From positions 4,218,501 through 4,282,500 of the forward strand of contig NC_134960.1 of assembly GCF_965638725.1 (NCBI RefSeq): a DNA stretch of 64,000 nucleotides. Direction: 5' to 3'. The translations under genes were made by a program, and so were the position numbers. The DNA comes from Aptenodytes patagonicus (taxonomy: Eukaryota > Chordata > Aves > Sphenisciformes > Spheniscidae). Numbering within the stretch: position 1 is the first letter of the stretch; the number at the start of each line of letters is the position of its first letter. Under the pieces are notes generated by a model. That model was not told the origin of the DNA and made no database searches. It was given only the letters and a program-made list of their open reading frames with translations. Below, one piece after another: positions 13,701-26,740 of this stretch.

Positions 13701-16700
13701 TTGAACGTATTTTAATATATCCAGGATCTGATCCTTACTCAGCCGCAAGCACAGTTCTCCCAGCTCCGACAAGAGCTACATCAGGTCCTGGGTCTTCTCT
13801 GGCCAGGAGGATGATAAAAACTCATGGTCCTCTGGCCCTAATGGCTCATACTGGTCATCCCACAAGGGGTAAGTGGGAGAATGCTGCATTTCCAAATATG
13901 AAGAAAAGATCTTAAGCATAGTACTGAAAAAAATATATAAAGACGAGAAAATGATGGAGATGACGAATAATTCCCCTGATATCGCGGTGCCCGGCCTTTT
14001 GGCTCATCCTTGTTAGCACCAATGTCCCCAGCACGGAAATTGCAGCAGCTCTGCTGGCGCTCCTGGTTCCCTGGCCCCAGTGGAAACACCCTGGGGACAA
14101 TGCTGGCTTTCTCCAAACCTGTCCTCAGAAGAGAAGATGAGTCTTGAAGGGGAGGCCGAGCGGGCAGTGCTGTGGGCATCATGCCTGTCCTCTCTGGGTG
14201 TGCAAACGAGGGCTGTGATGGTGGCGTGGGTCTGTGGGTCGCGCCAGGGCTGTGCATCATCTGGCACAGAAATGGGAATACAAGTCGCCGGGTCTGTCAC
14301 CCGCTGGAGGTGTAATGCTGTATTTAGTGTGTTAAATGACGGTCTTCTCTACATTGTGCTTGGAGGCTCTTGCATGGGGAGATGTGGGGGCGTGTCAGCC
14401 TGCAGCACCCATAGGTGCTCAGGAGGGTGCTGCAATGGGATGCACTTGGCTCCGCAGATGCTTCAGGCATCAGGATCTCCATTTCAGTGCAGCGGGTTTT
14501 GAAAGCCCTGAGGGTAAGCCGAGCTGTAAGATTGCAAGAAAACATTATCTGTCCACAAAGGAAAGCCATCTGCATTCGCACAGAGCGGCCTGCGCACACT
14601 GCTTGGTGCTGGGGCATACTGTCTGATTAAAAATAGTGACTTGAGTTAGTTTTGCGAAGAGATTTAACACCACCTTTACGTTGCTGATTTACTTCCTGAG
14701 GAGTAAGTAACATAACACATGCTACTCTCCTATATCATGGTAATCCTCGCCCTTTGTTGTCAGAACGCAAGCCGAAGGTGCACATTTTTCAAGGAATTTT
14801 TTGAATGACTTTCCTCGTCCTGATTACTTTTCTTCACTTTTTCCTTCATCAGCCATCCTTTGGGTATTAACCTGGTATTTATGCTCACATTAACCAGGGT
14901 CAGCATCAGAAAATGTTCTTGCTCTTGCTTTTGCTCAGCCACCTGGAGAAACAGAGAAAGGAGACAGTACCAGACATGCACTAATTTCTAACATGTGTTT
15001 CCTGCCAGTACTGGCCTCGGCAGCTCAACCACATAAGTCACCACGGGAATAATTGCCGTTTGAGTACAGTCTTCGGATGTGCACAAGCCTGAGAAAGCTC
15101 TGCCATGGAGTGAGTGTCCTGTTGAACATCAGCAGGCTGAGAGCAAGAAGGAAGCCAGCTTTGGTACAGACTAGTCCTTGGTGATGCTCGAAAGATTCAA
15201 AGTTTGGCTTCATCTGAGCTACTTGTGTAAGTCAGTTGAATAATAAAAGGAAAGAGCTGTAAATTGGGATGAATATTTATATCTGTGATAAAAACACCCT
15301 CTGTTTGAATATTAGAAGAGAAGCCTGGGAGGCTGGGCTTCCTGCTGGCCGCGCTATTTCCAAAAACATCCAGCAGGATCAGAAATGGTATGGGTTGCTT
15401 TCAGGGTTTCCTTTGCATGGAGAGGACACACGAGGTTGGACTTGTGGTCTTCTGGCTCTTGCTGTGCCCTGGGGTGGTCTGGGGCTGCCGTGTGTCCCTG
15501 GCCCTGGGCAGACATGGCTTTTGGTGCCAGTAGCCTAGTTCAGCTCAAGTGATGAAGGCATCTGACCCTCGGTAGCTGGCATCTGGTGGCCAGGGGTTTG
15601 GTGTCCTGGAAAAGATGCTGTCAAAGAATGAGATAATTCTGTGACTATTTCTTTAGCCTTTGCCTGCCAGTGGATAAATGGTATCTCATCTAAGAAAGCA
15701 GCTGATGTCTTACCCCTTCTCTGCACGTCTGTAATTTTCATTGCCATATGTAATAATCCTAACGCTTAGATGGAGTGGGATTTTTCCAAAGCGTTTTGCT
15801 TTGGTCCAGCTTTTGCCCTCGCTGGAGCAGATGGGAGTTTCACTGTCGACTTCAGTGTGAACAGAGTTTGGGTTTGGAAAACACAGCAGTCTCCGGTGAC
15901 AATTAGGTCATGGCATGTGGTAGAGGCTGTTTTCTGCCTGCGGAGGGAGGGACATATTTAAGGATGTGCTCAGTTCAAACTCATTGAAGTCCCAATGACT
16001 TCAGAGATGAACCTGGCCAGGAACACTGCTCACGGATGAGACCATATTCCTCATCATCTTGGACAGGATAATGCTGTGGAAACTTTTCTGCCATTCGGAA
16101 ATGAAGGCAGAGCAGCCCCAAGCCTGATTTCTCATAGAAGTGAATTTCCTAATGCTCGTGTCCCTCCCCGTGCCTGCCCTCTCCCACCTCTCCTGCCCTG
16201 CTGTAACTTGTGAATCTATTGATCAGTTTTATCCAAACTGGGCAAACAGTACGAAAGCTCAAATATAATTAAATTCTTAAAAGTTTATGAGAGTAGGAAG
16301 CGATGTATGTTTATACCGACTGAGAAACGTTGCAGCACCAGCTTATGCAGAAGATACTCTGGAGTCCCCATGTGTGACCAACCCCAGAAAAGACTACTCC
16401 TGCTTCACCTTTAAAATCAATCACAAGGAAAAAAGTGTGGAGAGATCCAGGCTTTATTAGTTTTGCTCTCACAGACTAAATCGCTGTGTTAAAACTCACA
16501 AAGATGTTAACATTCTCATTTCTAGCATCTTCTTTGTGTGTGGGGAGGGCAAGCTTTATAGCAGCGGGAACCTGGTTTCTTCTAAAGGCTCTGCCAGATG
16601 CCTGGGGCTGTAATGCCAGAACCCTTTCCTGATGCCAAACTAGAAAGCCACTGCTTTCAGATCCATCGGTGCAGGAACGACAAACCCCTGGGCAGGGGAT

Positions 16701-17289
16701 GCAGGACCTGGTGAGCGCCTGCCTGCCCTGAGAGCTCTCCTCACACCGACGTCTCATTTTGGAAACTTACTGTGTGGACCAGGAAAACCAAGGGCTGAAA
16801 TTCTGGGGCTCCATAGGGGGAACCAGCCTTGCCAAGTTTTCCATTACGCTATTTGTTACATCTTCTCTTATTTCAGTAGATGTGAAACCTTTTTCCAGAG
16901 GTAAAAGGATACTGTTGGAAATGTGGTATTGGAGGGAAGCCCTTCCCCACCCAGCTCTGCTCCCCAGCCCCCGGAGCAGAGAGGATCACGAATCACTTCT
17001 GACTCTATTTCTTCCATGCAGTAATTCCTAAAGAAGTGACCGTTCTCTAAGCTGCCTTTCTTGCTTTTGGAGTTTCACTCCTCCTTGCTTCACTGCAGGG
17101 ACTATGAAGCCATTTTATGGCTTTTCTTTTTCCTAATTCGAGTTTTGGCTAGTGCTGCTTGTGTGGCTTTCCCAAGGCAGCTGAGGTCTGGTGTGAGTTC
17201 TGCTGCAGCTCCATCCCAGCTGCCATAACACCGTTCCTTCGCTTGTCACTTCCTTTTTCTGGGGTTGCGTGTTTGGAGGACTGAAGGAA
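4750..17289. other. Intergenic, no supported gene
   Basis: About 12.5 kb of unique, moderately AT-rich DNA. Frames reach about 153 codons (10906-11367, minus) without recognisable domains. Minus-strand 14760-14960 follows a CTCCAGGTG acceptor-like string but its Lys/Glu-rich frame matches nothing known. AT-rich blocks at 5650-6000 and 7000-7500 could be regulatory, but nothing specific supports this. Confidence 0.5.
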
Positions 17290-17345
17290 TGAGGGACGTA
17301 GATTGGGAGGGGACCTCAAGCCCATCAGGTCCGCTCACTCTTTCC
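17290..17345 (-). mobile_element. Possible decayed CR1 3' end
   Basis: The plus strand reads GATTGGGAGGGGACCTCAAG followed by CCCATCAGGTCC, resembling the inverted CR1 3' region (GGTTGGAAGGGACCTCAGG, then CATC(T/A)AGTCC). There is no clear octamer tail and the similarity is limited to about 50 bp. Confidence 0.28.
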
Positions 17346-17567
17346 ATCAGCTTGCTGGGCTTGCCAGCCAGGACGGCTCCCAGAACAGCTTTTTTCTTCC
17401 CCTGTTTCGATAAGCTGGGAGCCGCAGTCATTTTCTTCAGTTTTGATGCAATTATTGTGTGTGCTGGGTGCCTCACAGGTGTGTAACAATCCTGAAGGCT
17501 AATTCTTGTGCAGTGGTCTTCACCAGTAGATCTCCATGCAAAAAGGGTTGATGTATTTGCTTTTGTT

Positions 17568-17692
17568 CTCAGTGGGGAAACTGAGCCACAGAGGAGCTCT
17601 GCGTGAAGCAGAGGCTGACCTGGGGACAGAAGTAAGGTCTCCTGCATGCTGATGCCCTATGTCTCTTAAGCCACACTGCCCAGAGTGTATGA
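17568..17692 (-). mobile_element. MIR-like SINE fragment
   Basis: GGGGAAACTGAGCCACAGAGG, then a diverged core, then CTCTTAAGCCACACTGCC follow the order of an inverted MIR (GAGGAAACTGAGGCACAGAG ... CTCTTAACCACTATGC). MIRs are ancient amniote tRNA-derived SINEs, and this copy is heavily mutated. Confidence 0.5.
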
Positions 17693-20600
17693 TACAGTCC
17701 CTGCTCGAATGCACGAGCCTCTTCTGGAAGTGGACATGGAGCCGGCAGAGCTGCTATTAGCCAAGGCTTGCTCTTGATTAACCTTGTGACCAAGGCTTGC
17801 TGCACATTGAAATCCTCGGCCATTTTTTAAATGCTGTCTGTCAGTTATTCTTTATGGGCCACCAAGCAGGGCTTTCCCATGTTGAGTCAGTTCTTAATTG
17901 GCAAGGTTTAATATGACCTGCTTTTATCAACCTGAAGTAAGGTTTCGCTTTCAGCAGCAGCAGACGCCCCATCCGTGACTGCTGCAATAGGGACACAGAG
18001 GGCTAGCGCAGGCAGCGATGGCCGGGGACCGCACTGGGAGGCTGGGCAAAGGCAGCAGCATTAAATATGCTCGAAATCCTTTCTCTTTCCACCTGCAGGC
18101 CTGCTGACGTACAGCCTGAGCCAGGGCTGTGCTGGCTCACCGGCCTGGGGAAGGACTGATACAGCTGCACATTCCTAGCGTGGGTTTAAGCAGTCGCTGG
18201 TCAGGATTTTAAAGCCCTCATTTCAAGGCGTATTCAAACCTCTTTTATGTCCCAGCATCTGCCTGAGATACAGAAACACCGTTTATCACTTCCACAGTGC
18301 TCTGGTGCTGCCATAAATCCTCAGCACTTCAGCCGAGCCTTTTGCTGAAGGACAGGTTGCCCAGCCCCGGCTGCCCCCCGGGGCAGTGACGGGCTCCGTG
18401 GGGCAGCCCCACACCCTGCATGTCTCCAGCTCTCCAGCGCTGTGGGTTTACTTCATTTGCATTCCTCCTACGACTCGGCCTTTAAAAATCTTCCTTCGAC
18501 TGAACCGTGAATGGGTGAGATGATCACGTTTTACTCTAGTTCTCATTTCATGTTCCAGCTCTTTTTCATAATCAAATAAAACAGCTGCTGACATGAGCAT
18601 CCTGCTGCCCGCGTCTTCTTTGAGGACACCATGCTGCGTCCCCTCGGTGATATCCACACTTTCCCTGGGTGTGGACATACAGCTTTGTTGTCCCGGGTTT
18701 TGTCTCACCTCTTGGGGCTGACCCCAGTAATGAGAAGTTAATTATTTCCACTGGCAAAATGTAGGGTCAAAAGCTGTGGCTCCCCCCAGGCTTGGTGTGG
18801 ACATGCCTGTCGCCCCACGGCAGCCACGGGGTCTGTGTAGGTGCTGCTTGTGCTATTTAGTCATTTGTTTCTCCTAGAACCAATATACATATATATGGTC
18901 TTCAGTGTTTACACAGGAGCAAGCAGATTTCCACTGCTGGAAATTCAGCCCATGGATTCCTACTGCAGCAATTCAGCGCCGGTCACAGAGGAGGTGGGAG
19001 AGGAATGTTTTTTGCTAAAAATAAACCCTCAGGAAAGCCGGCTATCAAGACCCTTTCTGCCTTTCATTGCTGGCTTAAAAGGCTCCGCCTCGCACGGTCC
19101 TTTCCCCTCCAGGCGCTGGCAGCTGAGGGATGCTGCACTTCTGCCCACAGACCTGGCCAGGTCGCTGCTTCCAGTGCCCGGAGCGGTGCCGTCCCCTGCC
19201 ATCCCTCTCGCCTTCAGTGGTCCCTGACATCGTGGAGGGACACACTCCCAGTGTGGCTGGTTGCGTTTCTTGGGCGAATGGAGACACGAGACCGTACGCG
19301 TGGGTTTTTCTGCCGCGCTGCACGGTGCACGGCTCCGAGATCAGGAGCGCTGAAGTGATGACACAAAACTGGCAGCTGAAACGTCCTCGCTCCAGAGGAT
19401 CCAGGACCTCTGCGCAGGCTTTCTGTGCAGCCTGTGGATTTTCGTTTCATTTTTACTGTAACTACCTTCTATGGTCCATAAACTATATTGTTTTCATTTA
19501 ATTCTGGGAACATAATGAATTTCTGTGGGCTTGTTTCCTGTTCAGTGTAATATCTTTGCTAGATGTGAGGTTTATTTCACAAGCTAGTTATAAATTTACT
19601 CAAACTCCCAATTGTTTCATCTTGGGAGCAATCAATAAAAAGAAACATGGGGGAGATTTTAGACCCTTCACATCCACTGAAATTCAGGGATGTAAATCCG
19701 TCGTCTGACTTTTTTTTTCCCTGAGTGCTGAGTAATGTTGGAAAAATGTTAAACCTCATCCTAGTACCTCAGAGTTCCTATGTAATGGCCAAAGTGTGAA
19801 ATTCTCCCTTCTTTACCCCCAAAAGAGCGTTCAGCGTAAAAAAGCACATTGGGTGTCGTGAAGAGGCAATGAAAAACTGCCAAAGACGGAGGGTGTATCA
19901 GTGTCAGGGTCCGTTCTCTGTACAACTGTCCTTCATGTCATGCCCTTACCTCAGCCCAATCTACTCTGCCTCATCACAGCATCAAACGGGTAATATCTAT
20001 TTTTTCCTCAGTTTCCTGAAAACTTGATGAAGGCCATAGGATAAAAGCTAACCTTCCTGTAGCTAACCTGTAGCTGGCCCTTCTGTGCCTCCTAGCTGAA
20101 ATACCCAGATTAAAGCTAACATCTGGCTATCGGCAAATAGATTTAGAGCAGCAGATATATATTTAATTCTCTAGATTTATCCCCTTTATTTTTTTGCCAA
20201 TAGCGAGAACCCTAGGAGCTGCCGAGCGCTCTTTTGAAAAGCTTGCCAAAAAAATGCCTAATTTCTCCTCTCACTTGTGCAGGCCAGTTGGAGATTGCTG
20301 GCGGTGTCAGTCTGGCATAAATAAAAGGAAAATCAGGCTCAGGGTCCCCAGGCCACTGAGAGCTGCCTGCGAGACTCCCCGGCATCCTGGTGGTTTTACA
20401 CTCAGCCTGGGGTTGCTGCTTGTGCCATCAGCTGCCGCTCCAGAGGGAGTAAAAAATATCATCATCCAGCCCGGTTCTCCTCTTATGGCCCCATTTCCTT
20501 GGTTTTCTTCTCAGTATTATGTTTCTAAAGAAGTTCACAGCCCTTCTATGAGTGCAAGTGTGTGCTTATGTTTCAGTGAGCCGGGCTGATGCTCGGGTAC

Positions 20601-23600
20601 CGGCGTATGAAGGCACGCACGCACTCGGGGCAAGGAGCACAGGGGCTGGGTTGGGGTGCAGCAGAAGCAGCCCCATAAAGCCCCTGCAGGTTTCCAGCAG
20701 CCCATTTGCTGCCTGTAGGACCCACTGGTGTGCTAAGAGCCAGCTGGTCGCTGCACTTCTGTGCCATTTTTCTTGCTGCATTCGCGGAGAGCCGCTAATA
20801 AATAAGAATTGCATTGTGCCTGGGCTGAATTTTATTTTGCTTGAAGGCAGACTGCAGAAAGCTTGTGCTTTTTTTTGCCGGAGGTTATTTTGTTCTGGCT
20901 GCTGCCTCCTTTGCTGACTTTGAGCACTCCTCTTTCCCTTTATTGCTGTGGGCTAAATGCAGAATCACAGGACCTGCTCATGAGATGCAAGAGGCAAGCA
21001 TGGCTTGGTGAAACAGCAACAAAAGCTTGAAAGGTTCCTGTTCCCACTCTCTTGACACGTCGTGATGACTGAACGAGTGCTCTTCATCCATTCCAGTGCA
21101 GAGTGAACTAAACTCACGTGAACCATTCTTGAAGAAAACTATTGGGTGGGCGAGGAGTTAATTTGCAAGAGCAAATTCTGCATCCAGGTGTGTTGCCAGC
21201 CCTGTGATGCTTTAATAATAAACCAGGTCTTGCCACTGAATTCAGGCATAATATAGGATGTGGTGGTGTTAGTTAAAAGTAGAGAAGGCTTTTGTTATAT
21301 CCCTACACAGCAGACGAACCAATTTGTATTGATTTTGTACAGTTTTGCTGCCTACTTCTCAGTTTAAACCTCCCAGCCCTAACGCTTTGTGGTGGAGCAG
21401 CAATCTGAAGTCGCAGGAGCTGGATGAAATGTGGACGTTCCGGGTCTGGTGTCTGTAAAATTTCCCAGTGCAGTTGCATCAACAGCCTTAGGGGGTTTAG
21501 CTGAAATACAAAAAGAAAGGCCAGAGGTGTTAAGACCCAGCAGTTAGCATTGGCTTTTGACCTCTTCAAGCTGTGTATCCTACATGCTCACCCCTTCGGT
21601 GAGATGCTGGGATGGGGTGAGGCAGGACAAGGCAGAGCGTGACCCCACTGCCGAGCCTGGGGCTGTTAGAGGGTGAGCACCCAGTGCTGTGGGGGCGGGA
21701 TGGGTGCGGGTGGGAAGATGAAGATGGCGCTTTAATCATGGGGTTTAACTGTCCTTTTCCCCCGACACGTGCTCCCATCTCCCCTGCTGCTCTCCGCTCA
21801 CTCGACTTGGCGCTGTCTGGGAAGGGGATGAGGGATGTCGGTGAGGCCGGGCTGCTCGTGTGCGTGCAAAGTCCGGCACGTGGATTTACACACCTTGCCT
21901 GGAGAGCTGTGGAGCAGACAGCTCCCTGAAATGTAGATCCAGAATAACTGGGGAGTGAGCCCGGGTGTGAGCACAGGTGTGGAAGCATTTCATTCTTCTT
22001 TTCTTTTTCAAATTGGGTTCGAAGCATTTATTATCTCAAGGGAGGGGAGGGGGAAACAACAACAGGCTCGCTCCTTCTTATTTTATTTGTGTTTAGGAGA
22101 TGTCCCAGCGCACAAGCTGTCGTGGAAACGCGGAGGAGCATGAAGCTGAGCTGGATCCTGAGCTGCGTCCCCAGCATCATCCCCGTGGGCAGGAGTGGCT
22201 CTCGCTGGGGACCTGCCCCGCGATGCTGCGGCGCGGCGGCCGTACGGGCAGGCGAGGGGCTGCAGCTCCCCTCATCCCATCCAGCCTCGTACAGCTGCCC
22301 AGGCCTCCCCTCGGCACTGCTCCTCCAGGAGAGGCGACAGATTTGTTCATTTGCTTAAAAAAAGCTCATTAACTGGAGGCGGTGTGAATCCCGTGTGCCA
22401 GGTCCACGCAGGCAGCATTTGTTCTGCGGTAATTTGTGCTCAAATTAAAATCACCAAATACACAAACTAGTTCCTTACAGTGAATCCAAGGAAACCAAAA
22501 CCTTTAGGAAGCACATTTGGAGGACGATTCAAACCCACCTTTGCTCAGCTCTGACTGTACCGTCTCACCCTGCTCAATCGGCCAAAACGGGCTAGAAACA
22601 CAAGGCGGTTCTCAGGGCTTTGTTCTTCTCAGCAGTCGAGGAAACTCCATGGAAAAGCTTTTCACCTGCTATTTTGGTGCTTCCTTTTTCAGTTCTGTTC
22701 AAGACACATGGGAGGGAAGGTACATGACAAAATCACTGTGGGAACAGACCGGGGCTGGATCAGTTGGATGTTTCAGTGGAAATTTGGACCTGAATCCTTA
22801 TTTCGCACTCCGATGTGAGTGTGTCTTCTGGCTGAGTTTTCTTCAGTATTTGCAGCCTTTTCTTTTTTTCCTTTTTTTCCTTTTTTGAGGGGGATTCTTT
22901 GTAACCTGAAATTCAAATCCCATCCCGCTGCTCTGTGGAGATGCTCGCACTTCGCAGTCCAGGGGAACTGCTGCTCTGCATCACGTCTTTTGCCCGGGGC
23001 CACCCATGGGATGCTCCTCCATGAGCATTTAGAAGGAGTTTGCTCATGGAGAAAGTAATAATTAGAGGTCAATTAATGCCCAGATGCGCAGTGATGGGCA
23101 CCGTCCTTTCCTGCGCACCAGGGTCACATCCTGGCCCTACTGACACCAGTGGCAACATGCTCGTACCCTGGGTATGTTTCACCCTGCTTTCATTTCTTGC
23201 TACTCCTCATCCAATCCATTAATTTCTTAATCCTCCTTATTCCCGCTCAACTGCTTTCTCTTCTGACACCCAGTATGTTCGTTTTGTGCATTTATGCCCC
23301 CGATCTGGTTGTGCAAATGCCTCTTCTGTTTATAGCGGGTCCGCAGTAAATCAAATCTCCAGCTGCGAACATGGGAAGCTTTGTGTGGCAGCGGGAAATT
23401 CGGGTCCTTTCGCCCTCCCCCAGCCTCTGCCTCGTTTAATATCTGCAAATCTGTGATCTTGCCTTGAAAGAATCTGTAATGACTCATTGCCTCTCTCGGA
23501 CCTACTGCCAATAACACAGTTAGTTATAACCAGTTAATTAACTGGAAAGTCTAATTACTTAAAATTCAGCCTTTTCCTGGGATTTTGCCGTTGCAGGAGA

Positions 23601-24040
23601 ATGCCAAATAATAACTGTGCTTTTCAATATAACCTCGTTTTATTTTTCTTGGGGAACATACAAAAGTTATGTGTAAATATTTCTTTCTCCAGTGAGCACA
23701 CTTTATTATCCCTTTTCCTTTAGCTTTCATTAAAAACTGCTCCCACCCCTTCTTTAACTTGAACATATAAATAAATAACGCCTGATTCAAACAACCTCAG
23801 CCATAAAAACCTGCTTGAAAAGAATCTCAGGCAACTACCACATCTGGAATAATAGTCAACATATTTTAGAAAGAGACTTCATTTTTCTCACACAGGATAC
23901 TAAATCATGATGGCTCCATGTGCCAAAAATAACACAGTGGGATATGACTATGGGAGGACGTGAACCTATAATGAGGTTCAATAAAGTACTAATCTTATGG
24001 GGTAATGCAATCTGGTTTGCTTTTGCTTAAAGAAAAGCCT
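17693..24040. other. Intergenic, no supported gene
   Basis: Unique sequence with a few CpG-richer stretches (about 19080-19330 and 22140-22330) that are too weak to call islands. Frames up to about 153 codons (21566-22027, minus) look like chance. The 16-bp palindrome at 23530 is listed separately. Confidence 0.5.
23530..23545. repeat. Perfect 16-bp palindrome with TTAATTAA core
   Basis: CCAGTTAATTAACTGG is fully self-complementary. TTAATTAA is a paired homeodomain half-site and AACTGG/CCAGTT are MYB-like. A TCTAATTACTTAA motif lies 8-20 bases further on. Confidence 0.6.
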
Positions 24041-24070
24041 GTGTGTGTGTGAGAGAGTGCGCGCGCGCGT
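24041..24070. repeat. GT/GA/GC dinucleotide repeat
   Basis: (GT)5 is followed by GAGAGAGT and then (GC)5-GT, making a compound dinucleotide repeat with a Z-DNA-prone GC core. No transposon body adjoins it. Confidence 0.85.
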
Positions 24071-24925
24071 TCGTACACGCTGGTGTGCTTTTTAAACAGG
24101 ATTCTGGCGTCTTCTTTCAAACCCTCTTCACTGTTTTGCAATGCAAATAAATATTTCAAAGCTCATTAGTTTTGTCCCAAATTAGCCTCATTCCAGGAAG
24201 GATGACGGATTCCACCTGCCCCATCATTTCAATGCAGGAAAATCTAATGGGACGATCTACTGTTGTGAGAGAGGAAGAACTTCACCATTTACTGAGCGTC
24301 TCCAGAGATGATCAGCGGTGCAGCACAATTTCTTCAGGTTTGACATGATCGCTTCTGCTCCAATTCATCCCCAGTTAGAAAATGAACCCCTAATTACAGG
24401 GACGGGTATTAAAATAATTCCTGAACTTGGGGAAATAAAAGATGAGTCCCTTTTTGCTCTGTACAGCACCATGGAGCTGGAGTGGAGACAAAAGGTGACA
24501 ACAGGAATGAGAAATATGGGATAAAACTAACCAAAGGGCAACGCTGAATTACAGAAAACTCTTTCTAATGCTGAAAACTCAAAGTCTAGATTTGCTAGAA
24601 GGAAAGGGGAAAACTCTTATGCTTTCAGATATTTTTCTCTCCATAGTGGAGGAAGACTGGAGGGGGCGGTTGTGTGCCCACCGAGGGGTGACAGACTTTG
24701 TCCCCATTTTTCTGGAAACCCATTTCCCTGGGAATATCCTCCGCCATCCTACATCTGGATCCTCCGGGGTCCTGCTGTGCAGCGGCCAGGATCTCTGGCC
24801 CGGGAGGACGGTGCCGAGGCGGTCGTGCACAAACCCAGGATGGAGGATCCCACCTTCCTCTTCCTCCCCCTCTCTCGCAGGTCTCGCAATCCCAATGGAG
24901 GAGGGCACTTTGCTTCCAGCTGATG

Positions 24926-25025
24926 TGAAAACAGGGAAATAACTTGGCCAGGTCACCCCGCTGGGCGGGGGCAGAAACGGGAATGAAACCCAAATCTCTG
25001 GAGCCCCACCTAATGCATTACTGGA
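24926..25025 (-). mobile_element. MIR-like SINE fragment
   Basis: AACTTGGCCAGGTCACCCC, GGCAGAAACGGGAATGAAAC and CCCAAATCTCTGGAGCCCC match in order the inverted MIR body (ACTTGCCCAAGGTCACAC, GGCAGAGCCGGGATTCGAAC, CCAGGTCTCCTGACTCC). The box-B-like segment is recognisable though mutated. Confidence 0.55.
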
Positions 25026-26669
25026 CATTTTTAGCCCGCAACATGCTTCCTTCCCTTCTCTGACCTTGTCCCCAGGAGGCTGGTGCAAATGTTATCCAGC
25101 ACTTGGGTTTGTTGTGACACAAGGAGACATGACACACGGATGCTTTGGCTCGGGGAACGCTGTCCCGGGCGGCTTTCGTCAAACATAAGTCAACGTTTCC
25201 CCAGACATCTTCATTGCCAATATAGTGCCAGCCCTTCTGAACAGCCTATTTACTACGCTGTAAATAAATCTAGCTTCAACCAATATATTTTTTGCCATGT
25301 AATCAGTCTGCTTTCATAAAAATTCACCTCTCCTGGCATTCATTCACATGTGCCTTAAAAATGTGCATACTGTATTGAATCAGATGTGTGGGAAATATAT
25401 ATTTTTTCCATATGGATCCCAATATACCATAAAAGGTTTTCCCCTGCCCCCCTCTCCCCTCCTCGCAGTCTCTCGAGGGCATATATCATAACAATTGAAA
25501 TCTGATGAGAAAATGAAAAAAATGCTTGCTGTTCATATCTTCCAAGTAGTTTTCCAGAGTCCTGCTGCTGAAAGGGACATAAATCATTAGCAGCACTCAA
25601 GCAACGTTGTTACCTGAGTATACAAAACAAAACACGCTGAGTTTCTTGCTACTGGAAAGAGGAAAGTATCGCAGCCGCAAAAATATCTTGAAATTGTTTA
25701 TCATTCAGGTTATGTTTAACTGGAGGGGTGGTGCACGCTAGAAGAGATGGTAGCCAAAAAAGGGGGTGCAGCCCATTGCAGGCATCTACCCAGCGTGAGG
25801 AAGGAAAGCTGGAACATTTTGATGCTTTTCTACCCTGGGTGATGTCCAAATTGATGCTCATCCGAAATGGCGTTGCCCAGCCCTGGACGTGCTTCTGGAC
25901 GTGCTTCCAGACGCGCCGGTGCACTGGCAGCATCCCGGGGGATAAAGCAGGGGCGAGACCCTCGTTAGCAGGTGCAAAGGGCACTCGCCACGGTCTGTCT
26001 GCCTGCTGCCGTCAGATGCTTTCTCTGAACCCTGGCACCAAGGGGAAGGGGACAGAGCAGCCAGCAAGAGCCTTCTTCAGGCTAATCGAGCCCCCAAGGT
26101 CGCAGCACTGAAGCTTTCCTGCAAGCATCCTCCTAGCACGTGGCCTGGTCTAACCTGTCCTCTTGACAAAATAAAACTGGTAAAACCGAAAGAGGTAAAA
26201 CAGCAAGAAGTCTTTCACAACAATGTCACCTTCTTTTTTTTTATTGTTATTTTTGTAAGTGAAACATCTAAAAATGACAAACCCAGAGACCTCTGGATAG
26301 TTCTGCAGACAGTCAAAAAAAAAAAGGTGATAACTGTTATGAAAATATTGTCCAAATTATTCACTTCCTGATCCAAATTTTGAAGTTATACTATTAATCA
26401 AAAAACCTAGGTGCCTTGAGAATATCCATCAGTTCGCTGTGTGTGATGAATACATTCCCAGAAACCACGCTCTGCCCCAGGACGTGCCATCAGCTGGAAA
26501 AAAGGCTAAAACCTGGCACTGAATTACAAATTGTGAGTGACGGCAGTGCGCTCTGTGCAGCGCCTCTGCTTTCCATTGCAGGCGGGTTTAGCATCCCACG
26601 GTCCCAAATCTGCCCCCTCCAGCAAACACAGGCACACCGGCTGATTCAGGGTCTTGCTGTGGTCTAGAA

Positions 26670-26740
26670 GAAATCAGCAGCAGGACTGGTGATAAAACCC
26701 ATGTCTCCCCATCCCATGCCGCTAACCAGCAGCACATCCT
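26670..26740 (-). mobile_element. MIR-like SINE fragment
   Basis: AGCAGCAGGACTGGTGATAA, CCCATGTCTCCCCATCCCATG and CTAACCAGCAGCACATCC resemble the inverted tRNA-derived half of MIR, ending in the CTAACCACTA(C/T)-type stretch. Only about 70 bp is recognisable. Confidence 0.42.

Noticed and set aside
14760..14981. Possible exon on the minus strand after a CTCCAG acceptor-like string
   Set aside because: Lys/Glu-rich frame with no similarity to a known protein, no matching donor or neighbouring exon seen.
24464..24484. RE1/NRSE-like element (TACAGCACCATGGAG...)
   Set aside because: The left half matches the REST consensus but the right half does not; a half-site of this quality is common by chance.
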